A DNA stretch of 42,999 nucleotides, from positions 1 through 42,999 of the forward strand of contig JAEINR010000053.1 in NCBI GenBank assembly GCA_016342325.1, written 5' to 3'. The position numbers and the translations under genes were made by a program. Below are positions 23,774 through 31,410 of this stretch, piece after piece; the first letter of the stretch is position 1, and each line of letters opens with the position of its first letter. This DNA comes from Desulfobacterium sp. GTDB lineage: Bacteria; Desulfobacterota; Desulfobacteria; Desulfobacterales; Desulfobacteraceae. The notes under the pieces were generated by a model. That model was not told the DNA's origin and ran no database searches. It worked only from the letters and a program-made list of their open reading frames with translations.

Positions 23774-24664
23774 ATGATGAAAAAATTAGGTATTTTAGGG
23801 GTCGTTATTGTCTTTATCCTATCATCGGCAGTTGCGTTTGCCGGTGAGAGCTATACGCTTGGCGTACTTGCCAAAAGGGGGCCTGTCAAGGCGCTTAAAA
23901 AATGGAGCGCCACCGGCGACTACCTTTCCTCGGCCATTGGCCAGAAATTTGAGATCGTTCCCCTCTCCTTTGACGAGGTGAATCCGGCGATAAAGGCGGG
24001 GAAGCTCGATTTTTTCCTGGTCAATTCCTCCATGTTTGTCACGGCCAAGGTGAAATACGGTGCCAAGGCCATCGCCACCATGGTCAACTCCCGTCAGGGC
24101 AAGGCCTTGAAATCCTTCGGCGGTGTCATCTTCACCTCGGTTGACAACGACGCCATCAACACCCTGGCTGATCTCAAGGGGCAATCCTTCATGGGCGTTA
24201 AGAAATCATCCTTTGGCGGATGGCAGATGGCCTACAGCGCGTTTATCAATGCCGGCATCGATCCCTTTGCCGATTTTTCCGATCTCAAGTTCGGCAACAA
24301 GCACGACAATGTGGTCCTGGCCGTCCAGAACGGCGTCGTGGCGGCCGGCACGGTGCGCACCGACACCCTGGAGCGGATGGCGGCGGATGAGACCATCTAC
24401 ATGGAAGATTTCAAGATCATCAAAGGGGAAAACAGTCCTGAGTTTCCCTTTGTCCTGAGCACCGCCCTCTATCCCGAGTGGCCCCTTGCCAAAGCAAAAA
24501 AGACGCCGGAGGCCATTGCAAACCAGGTGGTGGCGGTTCTGAAGAATATGACGCCCGGTGATGCCGCAGCAAAAAGTGCAAAGATTGTCGGCTGGGTCGA
24601 TGCCCTTGACTACACCCCTGTTGAAAACCTCCAGAAAAAACTGAAGATCGGCGCTTTTAAATAG
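23774..24664 (+). CDS. PhnD-like periplasmic substrate-binding protein
   Basis: About 296 aa. ATG 23774 or 23777 is chosen because GGGGGG lies just upstream and a Sec signal peptide follows at once (KKLGILGVVIVFILSSAVAFAG). The mature protein has PhnD-family (PF12974) landmarks: YTLGVLAKRGPVKALKKWSATGDYLS, DFFLVNSSMFV, GGVIFTSVDNDAINTLADLKGQSF and the end AVQNGVVAAGTVRTDTLERM. No permease or ATPase genes are nearby; instead a chemoreceptor gene follows 130 bp downstream. The likely role is ligand presentation to that receptor rather than uptake. The ligand may be a phosphonate, a phosphite or another oxyanion. Confidence 0.88.
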   Translation: MMKKLGILGVVIVFILSSAVAFAGESYTLGVLAKRGPVKALKKWSATGDYLSSAIGQKFEIVPLSFDEVNPAIKAGKLDFFLVNSSMFVTAKVKYGAKAIATMVNSRQGKALKSFGGVIFTSVDNDAINTLADLKGQSFMGVKKSSFGGWQMAYSAFINAGIDPFADFSDLKFGNKHDNVVLAVQNGVVAAGTVRTDTLERMAADETIYMEDFKIIKGENSPEFPFVLSTALYPEWPLAKAKKTPEAIANQVVAVLKNMTPGDAAAKSAKIVGWVDALDYTPVENLQKKLKIGAFK

Positions 24665-24794
24665 TCTTTTATATGAAACGCCGGCTAAAACGATGTAATC
24701 AGTGAATTTAGCTCTGCGTCTTCGACACATTTTTCGTTGTGGACGAAGCACAAATACCATGCGCCGGCCATGCCGGTTAATATGGGGAGATAAC

Positions 24795-26795
24795 ATGTCA
24801 GCCTTGTCCGAAATCTTTAAGAGCAGCCTGCGGATGAAGATCCTCATCCCTGTGGGAATTTTTGTATTCATTTCGTTTGGGATCCTTGCTGTTGTGGTGT
24901 CGTCCTTCCAGGGGCGGCAGCTCTCTGCCATGGGAGATCAGGTCAACACCCTGCTCAAAGACTCCAGCCGGGATACCCAAAAGGATTTTGAGCAGCTGGA
25001 TTCAGATCTTACCGGCTGTTTCAGGACCATGTCCGCCACGGCCACGGAACAGCTGTCCGGGTCCACGGCCGCTGCATTGGCGGCAGAGAAAAACCGCTCC
25101 TCCGACGAGTGGGAAGCGTGCTTGAAAAAAAGTGCCGAATCCCTGGCCATGCTCCTTGCCGCGGTGGCGCCCCCTGCCATTGTCGCCAACAACTTTTCCG
25201 ATCTCACCGGCTATGTCAAGGCAGCCGCCAGTGATCCCAATCTTGTGTTTGCCCTTTATCTTAACCCCAAGGGCCGGCCCTATGTCCGGTACCTGGACAG
25301 GGAAAATCCGAAAATACAGGCGTACGTCGCACTCGGCACCGGCAAGCGAAAGTATGAAAAGGTGTTGTCCGCATCCCTTGATGATCCAGGGGTGGTCCGG
25401 GTGGAAAGAATATTGGAACTTGAGGGCAAACCCCTGGGGCGCCTGGTCCTGTGTATGGACAAGAAATCGGTGACCCAAAAGATCGACGGCATGTCGAAAC
25501 GGTTCAGTGCCATGATCGACGCCAATGCAAAAAGGATCGAAGGGGTGGTTGGCACCGAGGCCGCACGGGTGATGGAGCGGGTTGATCTTTCCCTGGGCCA
25601 TGTAAAGGCCAAGGGCCTTACCCTTGTTACGGACACGGCAGCAAGCATCGATCTTGCCGGAAAGCAGGGAGAGCGCCGGGTCCGGATCATCCTCATGGTT
25701 GCAGGGCTTGTCTGCGGTGGACTCATGCTTTTTGTCACGGGATTTCTGGTGGTAACCCTGTTGATCAAACCCGTGGAAGAGGTGGCGGCGAATCTCAGGG
25801 ATATTGCCCAGGGTGAGGGAGATCTCAAGACCCGGCTTGAGATAAAAAGCCGGGATGAGGTCGGGGCACTTGCCTCCTGGTTCAACGTTTTTATCGAGAA
25901 GATCCAGGGGGTGATTGTGGAGATCTCCGAAAATACCGGGGTGACCACCGATTCCTGCAAGGACCTTCTCCAGGTGTCGATACTTCTGTCCCAGGGGGCC
26001 CAGGAGACAACGGTCAAATCCAATACCGTTGCTGCGGCTGCCGAGGAGATGAGTTCCAACATGGTGCTGGTGGAGGAGGAGACCCGGGACGCGTCAGATA
26101 ACATGGTGACCATTTCTGCGGCCGTGGAGCAGATGACCACTTCCATGGCGGATATCGCGGCAAACGCCGGAAAATCAAGTGTTGTCACGGAACGGGCCGT
26201 GACCTATTCCACCAATGCCTCCAACCAGGTCGCCGTTCTCGGCAACGATGCCGAGGAGATTACAAAGGTGACCGAGGTGATCATGGCGATCTCGGAGCAG
26301 ACCAACCTTCTTGCCCTCAATGCCACCATCGAGGCGGCACGGGCAGGGGAGGCCGGACGGGGATTTGCCGTGGTCGCAGGTGAGATCAAGGCATTGGCGG
26401 CCCAGACATCAGGGGCCACCAGCGACATCCGGGAGAAGATCGAAGGGATCCGTTCCTCCACCGCCATGACCGTTGGGGAGATCGAGAAGATCTCATCGGT
26501 GATCAGCGAGGTCAACACCATCACCGGCACCATTGCCGCGGCCGTTGAAGAGCAGTCCGTGACCACCCGGGAGATCGCCGGAAACGTGGCCCAGGCCACC
26601 CTGGGAATCGGGAACATCAGCGAGAGAGTGGCCCAATCCTCTTCTGTTTCCGGGGAGATCGCCAGGGATATCTCCGAGGTTAATGGCACCTCCTCGGGTA
26701 TCTCTGACAGCAGCGTTCAGGTGAAATCCAGCGCCGAAACCCTGGCCGCCCTTGCCGCAAGTCTCAAGGAGCAGGTCTCCCAATTTTCCGTGTGA
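24795..26795 (+). CDS. Methyl-accepting chemotaxis protein (MCP3) paired with the PhnD-like protein
   Basis: 666 aa from ATG 24795 (GGGGAGA upstream). First membrane segment at about 15-37. A large periplasmic region of about 270 aa contains a Cache-like part ([25 protein letters not shown]). The second membrane segment is followed by HAMP ([14 protein letters not shown]) and the MA domain with tip [16 protein letters not shown]. The C-terminal arm retains the repeated [20 protein letters not shown] stretch present in MCP1 but lost in MCP2. No CheR-docking tail is seen. Proximity to the PhnD-like gene suggests that a ligand-loaded binding protein docks on the periplasmic domain. Confidence 0.95.
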   Translation: MSALSEIFKSSLRMKILIPVGIFVFISFGILAVVVSSFQGRQLSAMGDQVNTLLKDSSRDTQKDFEQLDSDLTGCFRTMSATATEQLSGSTAAALAAEKNRSSDEWEACLKKSAESLAMLLAAVAPPAIVANNFSDLTGYVKAAASDPNLVFALYLNPKGRPYVRYLDRENPKIQAYVALGTGKRKYEKVLSASLDDPGVVRVERILELEGKPLGRLVLCMDKKSVTQKIDGMSKRFSAMIDANAKRIEGVVGTEAARVMERVDLSLGHVKAKGLTLVTDTAASIDLAGKQGERRVRIILMVAGLVCGGLMLFVTGFLVVTLLIKPVEEVAANLRDIAQGEGDLKTRLEIKSRDEVGALASWFNVFIEKIQGVIVEISENTGVTTDSCKDLLQVSILLSQGAQETTVKSNTVAAAAEEMSSNMVLVEEETRDASDNMVTISAAVEQMTTSMADIAANAGKSSVVTERAVTYSTNASNQVAVLGNDAEEITKVTEVIMAISEQTNLLALNATIEAARAGEAGRGFAVVAGEIKALAAQTSGATSDIREKIEGIRSSTAMTVGEIEKISSVISEVNTITGTIAAAVEEQSVTTREIAGNVAQATLGIGNISERVAQSSSVSGEIARDISEVNGTSSGISDSSVQVKSSAETLAALAASLKEQVSQFSV

Positions 26796-26814
26796 CCATT
26801 GGGATCGTTTTTTA

Positions 26815-26888
26815 GCTTCTTAGCTCTGATTCTTGTATTCTTTTGGCAATAGAATTATATTTTTTGGGTTCTGGTGTGTTCAATTTAG
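26815..26888 (+). repeat. Dispersed intergenic repeat, copy D
   Basis: Begins GCTTCTTAGCTCTGATTCTT, with the core GTATTCTTTTGGCAAT, then TTTTTTGGGTTCTGG and the end GTGTTCAATTTAG. It aligns to copies C and E with one or two small gaps and lies between the MCP3 stop and the Crp/Fnr gene. Confidence 0.7.
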
Positions 26889-26925
26889 GGTTTACACAGG
26901 GGGACGGAAGATATAAAAGAGAACC

Positions 26926-27603
26926 ATGAAAACAATCATGGATACAATCGGCTTCGTCCCCCTGTTCCAGGGGCTTGACAGGGAAAATCTTGAGGAAATC
27001 GCCTCGGTGTGTGAGCGGCGAACGGTGAAAAAGGGGGAACTGATCTTCACGGACGGGGACCCCTGTAACGGGTTCTATGTGGTCGAGACCGGCAAGGTCA
27101 AGATCTTCAAGCTTTCTTTTATGGGCAAGGAGCAGATCCTCCACATCTACGGCCCGGGAAAACCCTTTGGCGAGGTGCCGGTGTTCACCGGAAAGCAGTT
27201 CCCCGCATCTGCCCTGGCCGTGACCAACGCCACCTTGATTTTTTTTCCGAGAAAGCGGTTTGTCGAGCTGATCGTATCCCACCCCAACCTGGCCCTCAAC
27301 ATGCTGGCCGTGCTCTCCATGCGGCTCAAGGAGTTTACGGTCATGGTGGAAAACCTCGCCCTCAAGGAGGTGCCGGCCCGGTTGGCATCCTATCTCATGG
27401 CCACCCGCAAGGAGCAGGAACACCCGGGCCCGGTCCGTCTGCCTGTCTCCAAAACCCAGCTGGCAGGTCTCCTGGGAACGACTCCTGAGACGATCTCCAG
27501 GGTCTTGACCCGCATGACCCAGGACGGTCTCATCCAGGTGGACAACCGGGTGATCACCCTCCTCGACCCCGACGGGGTGACGGATCTCTCCGAGCAGGGA
27601 TAA
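26926..27603 (+). CDS. Crp/Fnr-family transcription regulator (HcpR-like candidate)
   Basis: 225 aa. An N-terminal cyclic-nucleotide-binding-type beta-barrel (VPLFQGLDRENLEEIA, GELIFTDGDPCNGFYVVETGKVKIF, GKPFGEVPVFTG) leads through a dimer helix to a Crp-type winged helix with VSKTQLAGLLGTTPETISRVLTRM. The four N-terminal cysteines of Fnr are absent, so it does not carry an Fnr-type cluster. It is encoded near two promoters with FNR-type palindromes, one before hcp. In sulfate reducers such a gene near hcp is HcpR, which responds to nitrosative stress. The HcpR assignment rests on context. Fragments of a second copy of this gene's 3' end occur at 28096 and 29660. Confidence 0.92.
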   Translation: MKTIMDTIGFVPLFQGLDRENLEEIASVCERRTVKKGELIFTDGDPCNGFYVVETGKVKIFKLSFMGKEQILHIYGPGKPFGEVPVFTGKQFPASALAVTNATLIFFPRKRFVELIVSHPNLALNMLAVLSMRLKEFTVMVENLALKEVPARLASYLMATRKEQEHPGPVRLPVSKTQLAGLLGTTPETISRVLTRMTQDGLIQVDNRVITLLDPDGVTDLSEQG

Positions 27604-27789
27604 AGTGCCTGCAGGGAAGTAAAACCCTGCTCAAGATGCGATCTTTCATAAATCTTTGTTGCGGATCACGGATAAAATTTGATACCATCGGATTGTCCGG
27701 ATCGGACGGGACTTACCGCAATTCACACGCTATCATTTCTGAAAAGCGAATCACAGACTTTTGCCGGGCATGTATGCAAACCCAAGCTG

Positions 27790-27873
27790 ATGGCGTTTAA
27801 ATTTTTCTGTTCCTCCTGCGGAAGGGGAGCGGTCAAGGAGGATGACATCTGTAAACCATCACCCATTAAATAA
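27790..27873 (+). CDS. Possible 27-aa cysteine-containing mini-protein
   Basis: Short frame encoding MAFKFFCSSCGRGAVKEDD then ICKPSP. CxxCG followed by a third Cys looks like half a zinc ribbon. No clear Shine-Dalgarno is visible, and it ends 15 bp before the ferredoxin start. It may be a real short protein, a leader, or a degraded remnant. Confidence 0.3.
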   Translation: MAFKFFCSSCGRGAVKEDDICKPSPIK

Positions 27874-27888
27874 CAGGCGGATTTTAAC

Positions 27889-28086
27889 ATGGGAAAAATC
27901 GTTGTGATCGATGAGGATGAATGTACGGGCTGCGAGTCATGTGTCGAACTTTGCCCGGAAGTCTTTGAATTTGACAGTGACGCTGAAAAGGCGATCGTGA
28001 TCAAGCCCGAAGGAGGAGATGAGGAGTGTATCGAGGAGGCGATGGATTCATGCCCCGTTGAATGCATCTTCTGGAAAGATGGGTAA
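27889..28086 (+). CDS. [4Fe-4S] ferredoxin
   Basis: 65 aa with the monocluster pattern DECTGCESCVELCPEVF and the terminal ligand in DSCPVECIFW; the remaining sequence is acidic. It resembles Desulfovibrio and Thermotoga-type single-cluster ferredoxins, small soluble carriers of one electron. Given the neighbours (Crp/Fnr regulator, Hcp and its associated Fe-S protein), it could feed electrons to Hcp, but no direct evidence exists. It is separated from the regulator by 285 bp and converges on the Fe-S protein gene with a shared hairpin between. Confidence 0.93.
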   Translation: MGKIVVIDEDECTGCESCVELCPEVFEFDSDAEKAIVIKPEGGDEECIEEAMDSCPVECIFWKDG

Positions 28087-28114
28087 CGGCTTTCTTCGAG
28101 CAGGGCTGGGGCTG

Positions 28115-28156
28115 GGCATGAAGACCGTTTGAGGTCTTCATGCCATGGCTGTTTTT
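28115..28156. terminator. Convergent terminator hairpin between ferredoxin and Fe-S protein copy 1
   Basis: Perfect 12-bp arms GGCATGAAGACC (28115-28126) and GGTCTTCATGCC (28133-28144), 6-nt loop, and a T-run at 28152-28156 on the plus strand. The same hairpin, with one mismatch, recurs before copy 2 at 29716. Confidence 0.8.
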
Positions 28157-28892
28157 AATTGAGAATTTCTCCCCTTCGGGTGATCACCGTGGTGGACAGG
28201 TCTATCTCTTTGCCGGCAAGCTCCATGGCCTGCTTTACGATGCCGGGCAGACCTGAGCAGCAGGGCACCTCCATGATCAGGACCGTGATGCTGTTGATGG
28301 TATTGGCCGCAAATATCTGGGTGAACTTCTCCACATAGGAATCCTTATCGTCAAACTTGGGGCACCCCATCATCACCACCTTATCCTTGAGAAAATCCTC
28401 GTGGAAGGCGGCATAGGCAACGGGTACGCAGTCCGCCGTGACAAGGAGGTCCGCTTCTTTGAGGAAGGGCGCAGTGGGGGGCACAAGCCTGATCTGAACC
28501 GGCCAGTGGCCCAGGGCGGAGTCGGCGGAGGCGGAATTCATCCGGGCAGGCGTGTTTGCCGTCTGGCAGGTGCCTGCCTGGGGAAAGGTCGCAAGTTGTT
28601 CCGAAGGGCAGCCGCAGCCTGAGGGTGCAGGCGTTTTTTGCTCTTTTGGGGCCTCCAGATAGGCCTCCACCGCCGCTTCGTCAAAGGGATCCGCCTCCCG
28701 CTCCACCAGCTTGAGGGCGTCCTGGGGACACTCCCCGAGGCAGGCGCCGAGACCGTCGCAATATTGATCCTTGACCACCTTGGCCTTGCCGTCGATGATC
28801 TTTATGGCACCTTCGGCACAGGAGGGAACGCAGTTGCCGCAGCCGTCGCAGCGTTCTTCATCTATCTCTATTATTTTTCGTATGGTTTTCAT
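28155..28892 (-). CDS. Hcp-associated Fe-S protein, copy 1 (own FNR-type promoter)
   Basis: 245 aa. Two ferredoxin motifs open the protein: CDGCGNCVPSCAEGAI (full four-Cys set) and YCDGLGACLGECPQDAL, in which Leu replaces the second Cys. A linker with the cysteines SGCGCPSEQ follows, then a C-terminal domain with LLVTADCVPVAYAAFHEDF, VVMMGCPKFDD and EVPCCSGLPGIV, so more metal sites are likely. Homologues sit beside hcp in Desulfovibrio (the DVU2543-2544 pair, from memory). It is about 90 percent identical to copy 2 at 29756 and differs mainly in the linker. Confidence 0.9.
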   Translation of the reverse strand: MKTIRKIIEIDEERCDGCGNCVPSCAEGAIKIIDGKAKVVKDQYCDGLGACLGECPQDALKLVEREADPFDEAAVEAYLEAPKEQKTPAPSGCGCPSEQLATFPQAGTCQTANTPARMNSASADSALGHWPVQIRLVPPTAPFLKEADLLVTADCVPVAYAAFHEDFLKDKVVMMGCPKFDDKDSYVEKFTQIFAANTINSITVLIMEVPCCSGLPGIVKQAMELAGKEIDLSTTVITRRGEILN

Positions 28893-29201
28893 TATATATT
28901 CTCCCTGGTTGAGGAAATTGTTTTTGTTTCACACCCTGGATATAAGATAGTGCATATTTGTCCCGTTTGCCTTGATATGGATCAAGAAAAGTATGTTTTT
29001 TAAATCCGGTGATCATGGTGATGGGGATTTTTGATCCTCAGGGCAGCGGTTTATTCATATCAAAAGCTGAAACAGCCTATTCGAAAGAATTTAAATGCAT
29101 TGCCCATGAAATACCTTTGTATTAAAAAAGGACTGTTGGCGAGAAAAGAAATATGAAAAGTGAGTAAAGATGGAAAAATATTCAGATACAGGTAAAAGGC
29201 T
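28893..29201. other. Intergenic region upstream of Fe-S copy 1 and the AT-rich gene
   Basis: 309 bp. It holds the Fe-S copy 1 leader and promoter (to 28986) and then AT-rich sequence with no recognisable element before the GTG at 29202. Confidence 0.5.
28944..28986 (-). promoter_or_regulatory. FNR/HcpR-type promoter of Fe-S protein copy 1
   Basis: Perfect palindrome CTTGAT-ATGG-ATCAAG (28971-28986). On the minus strand, 21 bp later, comes TATCTT (28949-28944) as -10. The inferred start near 28937 puts the palindrome centre at -41.5, the class II activator position. The whole element and leader are homologous to the hcp promoter. Confidence 0.8.
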
Positions 29202-29621
29202 GTGAAATATATTGAAATCAATAAACGAATAACTGATTTTTATTCGATAACTTTAGAAGACATACTTTTGAGAATTCAACCATATATTGAAAACTTTAAA
29301 TGGTCAATTCAACTTATCGATGGGGTTGGGAATATTGAAAAGATTATTGGAATGAATATTGTTGAATTGGAAAAATACTGTGACAATTCACCGAAAGGCT
29401 ATATTATTGATTTTAGCAAGTTAATGACATTGTCAAAAACTTTTAAGGATATTATAGATATACTCATTGTAGGATGTGAAGAGGAAGGAAAAATACCCAA
29501 AGCCTATAAGGATGATAACTGGGAAAATAATTGCAACGTAATTATCTCAAGAGAGGATAGTTCCTTATGGCAATTGTTTTCTCAAAATTCAAATATATTC
29601 ATGAATTTGAGAAAACAGTAA
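29202..29621 (+). CDS. AT-rich orphan gene, unknown function
   Basis: 139 aa from a GTG start, soluble, no signal peptide. The sequence (YIEINKRITDFYSITLEDIL, KGYIIDFSKLMTLSKTFKDI) matches no family I can name. Size and style recall small immunity-like proteins, but that is only an impression. Base composition is far more AT-rich than its neighbours and codon use differs (many ATA, AAA and TTA), suggesting recent acquisition. It sits alone between the two copies of the Fe-S protein gene, next to a fragment of a Crp/Fnr gene. The Shine-Dalgarno is weak. Confidence 0.65.
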   Translation: MKYIEINKRITDFYSITLEDILLRIQPYIENFKWSIQLIDGVGNIEKIIGMNIVELEKYCDNSPKGYIIDFSKLMTLSKTFKDIIDILIVGCEEEGKIPKAYKDDNWENNCNVIISREDSSLWQLFSQNSNIFMNLRKQ

Positions 29622-29659
29622 CATGATCATTTCTAAGGCAAATACCGGCCCTTTCAAAG

Positions 29660-29710
29660 ATAACTCTCTTTGATCCTGACGGGGTGATGGATCTTTTCGA
29701 GCAGGGATGA
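29660..29710 (+). pseudogene. Remnant of the 3' end of a second Crp/Fnr gene
   Basis: The frame ITLFDPDGVMDLFEQG-stop aligns with the C-terminus of the regulator at 27603 (ITLLDPDGVTDLSEQG-stop), with 42 of 51 bases identical. Nothing upstream of 29660 is clearly regulator-like. A shorter piece (TTCGAGCAGGG) of the same tail is present at 28096. Confidence 0.75.
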
Positions 29711-29715
29711 GGCTG

Positions 29716-29745
29716 GGCATGAAGACCGTTTGAGGCCTTCATGCC
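29716..29745. terminator. Second copy of the convergent hairpin
   Basis: Arms GGCATGAAGACC (29716-29727) and GGCCTTCATGCC (29734-29745), one mismatch, same loop GTTTGA and same following ATGGCTGTTTTTAA as at 28115. Confidence 0.75.
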
Positions 29746-29755
29746 ATGGCTGTTT

Positions 29756-30481
29756 TTAACGGAGAATTTCTCCCCGGGGGGTGATCACCGTGGTGGACAG
29801 GGGGATCTCGTTGCCGGCAAGTTCCATGGCCCGCGTTACAATGCCGGGCAGGCCGGAGCAGCAGGGCACCTCCATGATCAGGACCGTGATGCTGTTGATG
29901 GTGTTGGCCGCAAATATCTGGGTGAACTTCTCCACATAGGACTCCTTATCGTCAAACTTGGGGCACCCCATCATCACCACCTTATCCTTGAGGAAATCCT
30001 CGTGGAAGGCGGCATAGGCCACGGGCACGCAGTCCGCCGTGACAAGGAGGTCCGCTTCTTTGAGGAAGGGCGCAGTGGGGGGCACAAGCCTGATCTGAAC
30101 CGGCCAGTGGCCCAGGGCGGAGGCGGAATTCATCCGGGCAGGCGTGTTTGCCGTCTGGCAGGCGCCTGCCTGGGGAAAGGTCGCAAGCTGTTCCGAAGGG
30201 CAGCCGCAGCTCGAGGGTGCAGCTTCCTTGTGCTCTTCAGACTTAAGATAGGCTTCCACCGCTTCTTCGTCAAAGGCTTCCGCCTCCCGCTCCACCAGCT
30301 TGAGGGCGTCCTGGGGACACTCCCCGAGGCAGGCGCCGAGACCGTCGCAATATTGATCCTTGACCACCTTTGCCTTGCCGTCGATGATCTTTATGGCGCC
30401 TTCGGCACAGGAAGGAACGCAGTCGCCGCAGCCGTCGCAGCGTTCTTCATCTATTTCGATTATTTTTCGTGTGATTTTCAT
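29756..30481 (-). CDS. Hcp-associated Fe-S protein, copy 2
   Basis: 241 aa paralogue of the protein at 28155, with the same N-terminal motifs (CDGCGDCVPSCAEGAI; YCDGLGACLGECPQDAL with Leu in place of the second Cys), a shorter, partly different linker (AYLKSEEHKEAAPSSCGCP) and an almost identical C-terminal domain (VVMMGCPKFDD, EVPCCSGLPG). It has no FNR-type promoter of its own and begins 3 nt after the HD-domain gene stop codon, so it is cotranscribed with that gene. It is probably the ancestral location, with copy 1 derived from it. Confidence 0.9.
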   Translation of the reverse strand: MKITRKIIEIDEERCDGCGDCVPSCAEGAIKIIDGKAKVVKDQYCDGLGACLGECPQDALKLVEREAEAFDEEAVEAYLKSEEHKEAAPSSCGCPSEQLATFPQAGACQTANTPARMNSASALGHWPVQIRLVPPTAPFLKEADLLVTADCVPVAYAAFHEDFLKDKVVMMGCPKFDDKESYVEKFTQIFAANTINSITVLIMEVPCCSGLPGIVTRAMELAGNEIPLSTTVITPRGEILR

Positions 30482-30484
30482 TGT

Positions 30485-31222
30485 CTACTCTCCCTGGTTC
30501 AGCAGAACCGCTGCTGCCTTTTCCTTTCCATGGTCTGTGAGAAAGGATTTGGCGATAATTCTTTCAAGCCGTTCTTTATCCATGGTGCCGTCCTTGTTCT
30601 CCTCCTGGAGATTGGTGATGAGGTCTGCATCGTAAAGCACCTTGAAGTTGGTGGTCTCCACCTCCCTTGGGTGATGGTGGTGGCCCACAATATCGCACAC
30701 CTCCTGGATCAGGTCCTCCTTGGCATTGAGTTTCTCAAGGAGGGTGCGGGCAATGGGCGGTCCTTCCAGCTCTTGAAACTTTGGGGCACTGGAGTTGTGT
30801 TTGCGTTCCGCCTCTTTGATGCCGATGTCGTGGAGATAGGCGGCACAAAGAATGATGGCCAGGTTTCCCTGTTCTTTCTTGCCAATGGCTTCAGCAAATC
30901 TCGCAACCCTTGAAGCATGGCCAATGCGCTTGAAATCGGTATGGAAATAGCGCTTCATCTCCACGGCCACCCTGTCCTTGAGAAGATCGTCCCTGTTCTG
31001 GAGAAACTCTTCAGGCAGGGTGCCGAGGCACTGCTCCGCATACTGGCAGTAGGAGGCGCACCCGAAATCCATGTTGGGGTTGACCATCTTTTTTCCGCAG
31101 CCTTTGCATTTCCGTGCCGTGTCATCCTTGAAAAATTCGATGGTGGCGCCGCATTTTGGGCACGGTGTTTCAAAGATGGCTTCCTTGTTCCAGTATTGGG
31201 TGTCCTGACCCGGGCATTTCAT
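30485..31222 (-). CDS. HD-domain phosphohydrolase with N-terminal zinc ribbon
   Basis: 245 aa. Residues about 20-47 form a zinc ribbon (PCPKCGATIEFF then KCKGCGKKM). A second cysteine group follows at about 52-66 (FGCASYCQYAEQCLG), which could bind another metal. The rest is an HD domain with GHASRVARFAEAIG, AAYLHDIGI (the HD pair), VGHHHHPRE and LYDADLITNL. Such enzymes cleave phosphomonoester or nucleotide bonds with metal help; the substrate is unknown. It is tightly linked to Fe-S copy 2 (3 nt) and lies 188 bp downstream of hcp on the same strand. GGAGG precedes ATG. Confidence 0.9.
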   Translation of the reverse strand: MKCPGQDTQYWNKEAIFETPCPKCGATIEFFKDDTARKCKGCGKKMVNPNMDFGCASYCQYAEQCLGTLPEEFLQNRDDLLKDRVAVEMKRYFHTDFKRIGHASRVARFAEAIGKKEQGNLAIILCAAYLHDIGIKEAERKHNSSAPKFQELEGPPIARTLLEKLNAKEDLIQEVCDIVGHHHHPREVETTNFKVLYDADLITNLQEENKDGTMDKERLERIIAKSFLTDHGKEKAAAVLLNQGE

Positions 31223-31244
31223 AGTGGGCCTCCTTTTGGGTTTC

Positions 31245-31320
31245 GCTTCTGAGCTCTGATTTCCGTGTTATTTCGCCAAGAGAATCAGATCGTTTTTTTG
31301 GTTCCGGCTTGTCCAGGTTA
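31245..31320 (+). repeat. Dispersed intergenic repeat, copy E
   Basis: Begins GCTTCTGAGCTCTGATTT, has CGTGTTATTTCGCCAAG in the core, then TTTTTTTGGTTCC and the end GGCTTGTCCAGGTTA. It lies between the HD-domain gene and hcp. It is the most complete copy together with C. Confidence 0.75.
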
Positions 31321-31370
31321 AGGCGTTTACTTAAGGTGCTTCAGCCGTTTCTGGGTTTAGGTTTTTTGCC

Positions 31371-31402
31371 GGGATCTCCAGGTGGTTTCACCTGGAGATC
31401 CC
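31371..31402. terminator. Perfect hairpin just after hcp
   Basis: Arms GGGATCTCCAGGTG (31371-31384) and CACCTGGAGATCCC (31389-31402) pair fully with a 4-nt loop. On the minus strand the hcp stop is 8 bp before the stem, but the following bases are A-rich, not T-rich. It may therefore stabilise the hcp message 3' end rather than act as a classical terminator. Confidence 0.55.
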
Positions 31403-31410
31403 TGGGGCGA

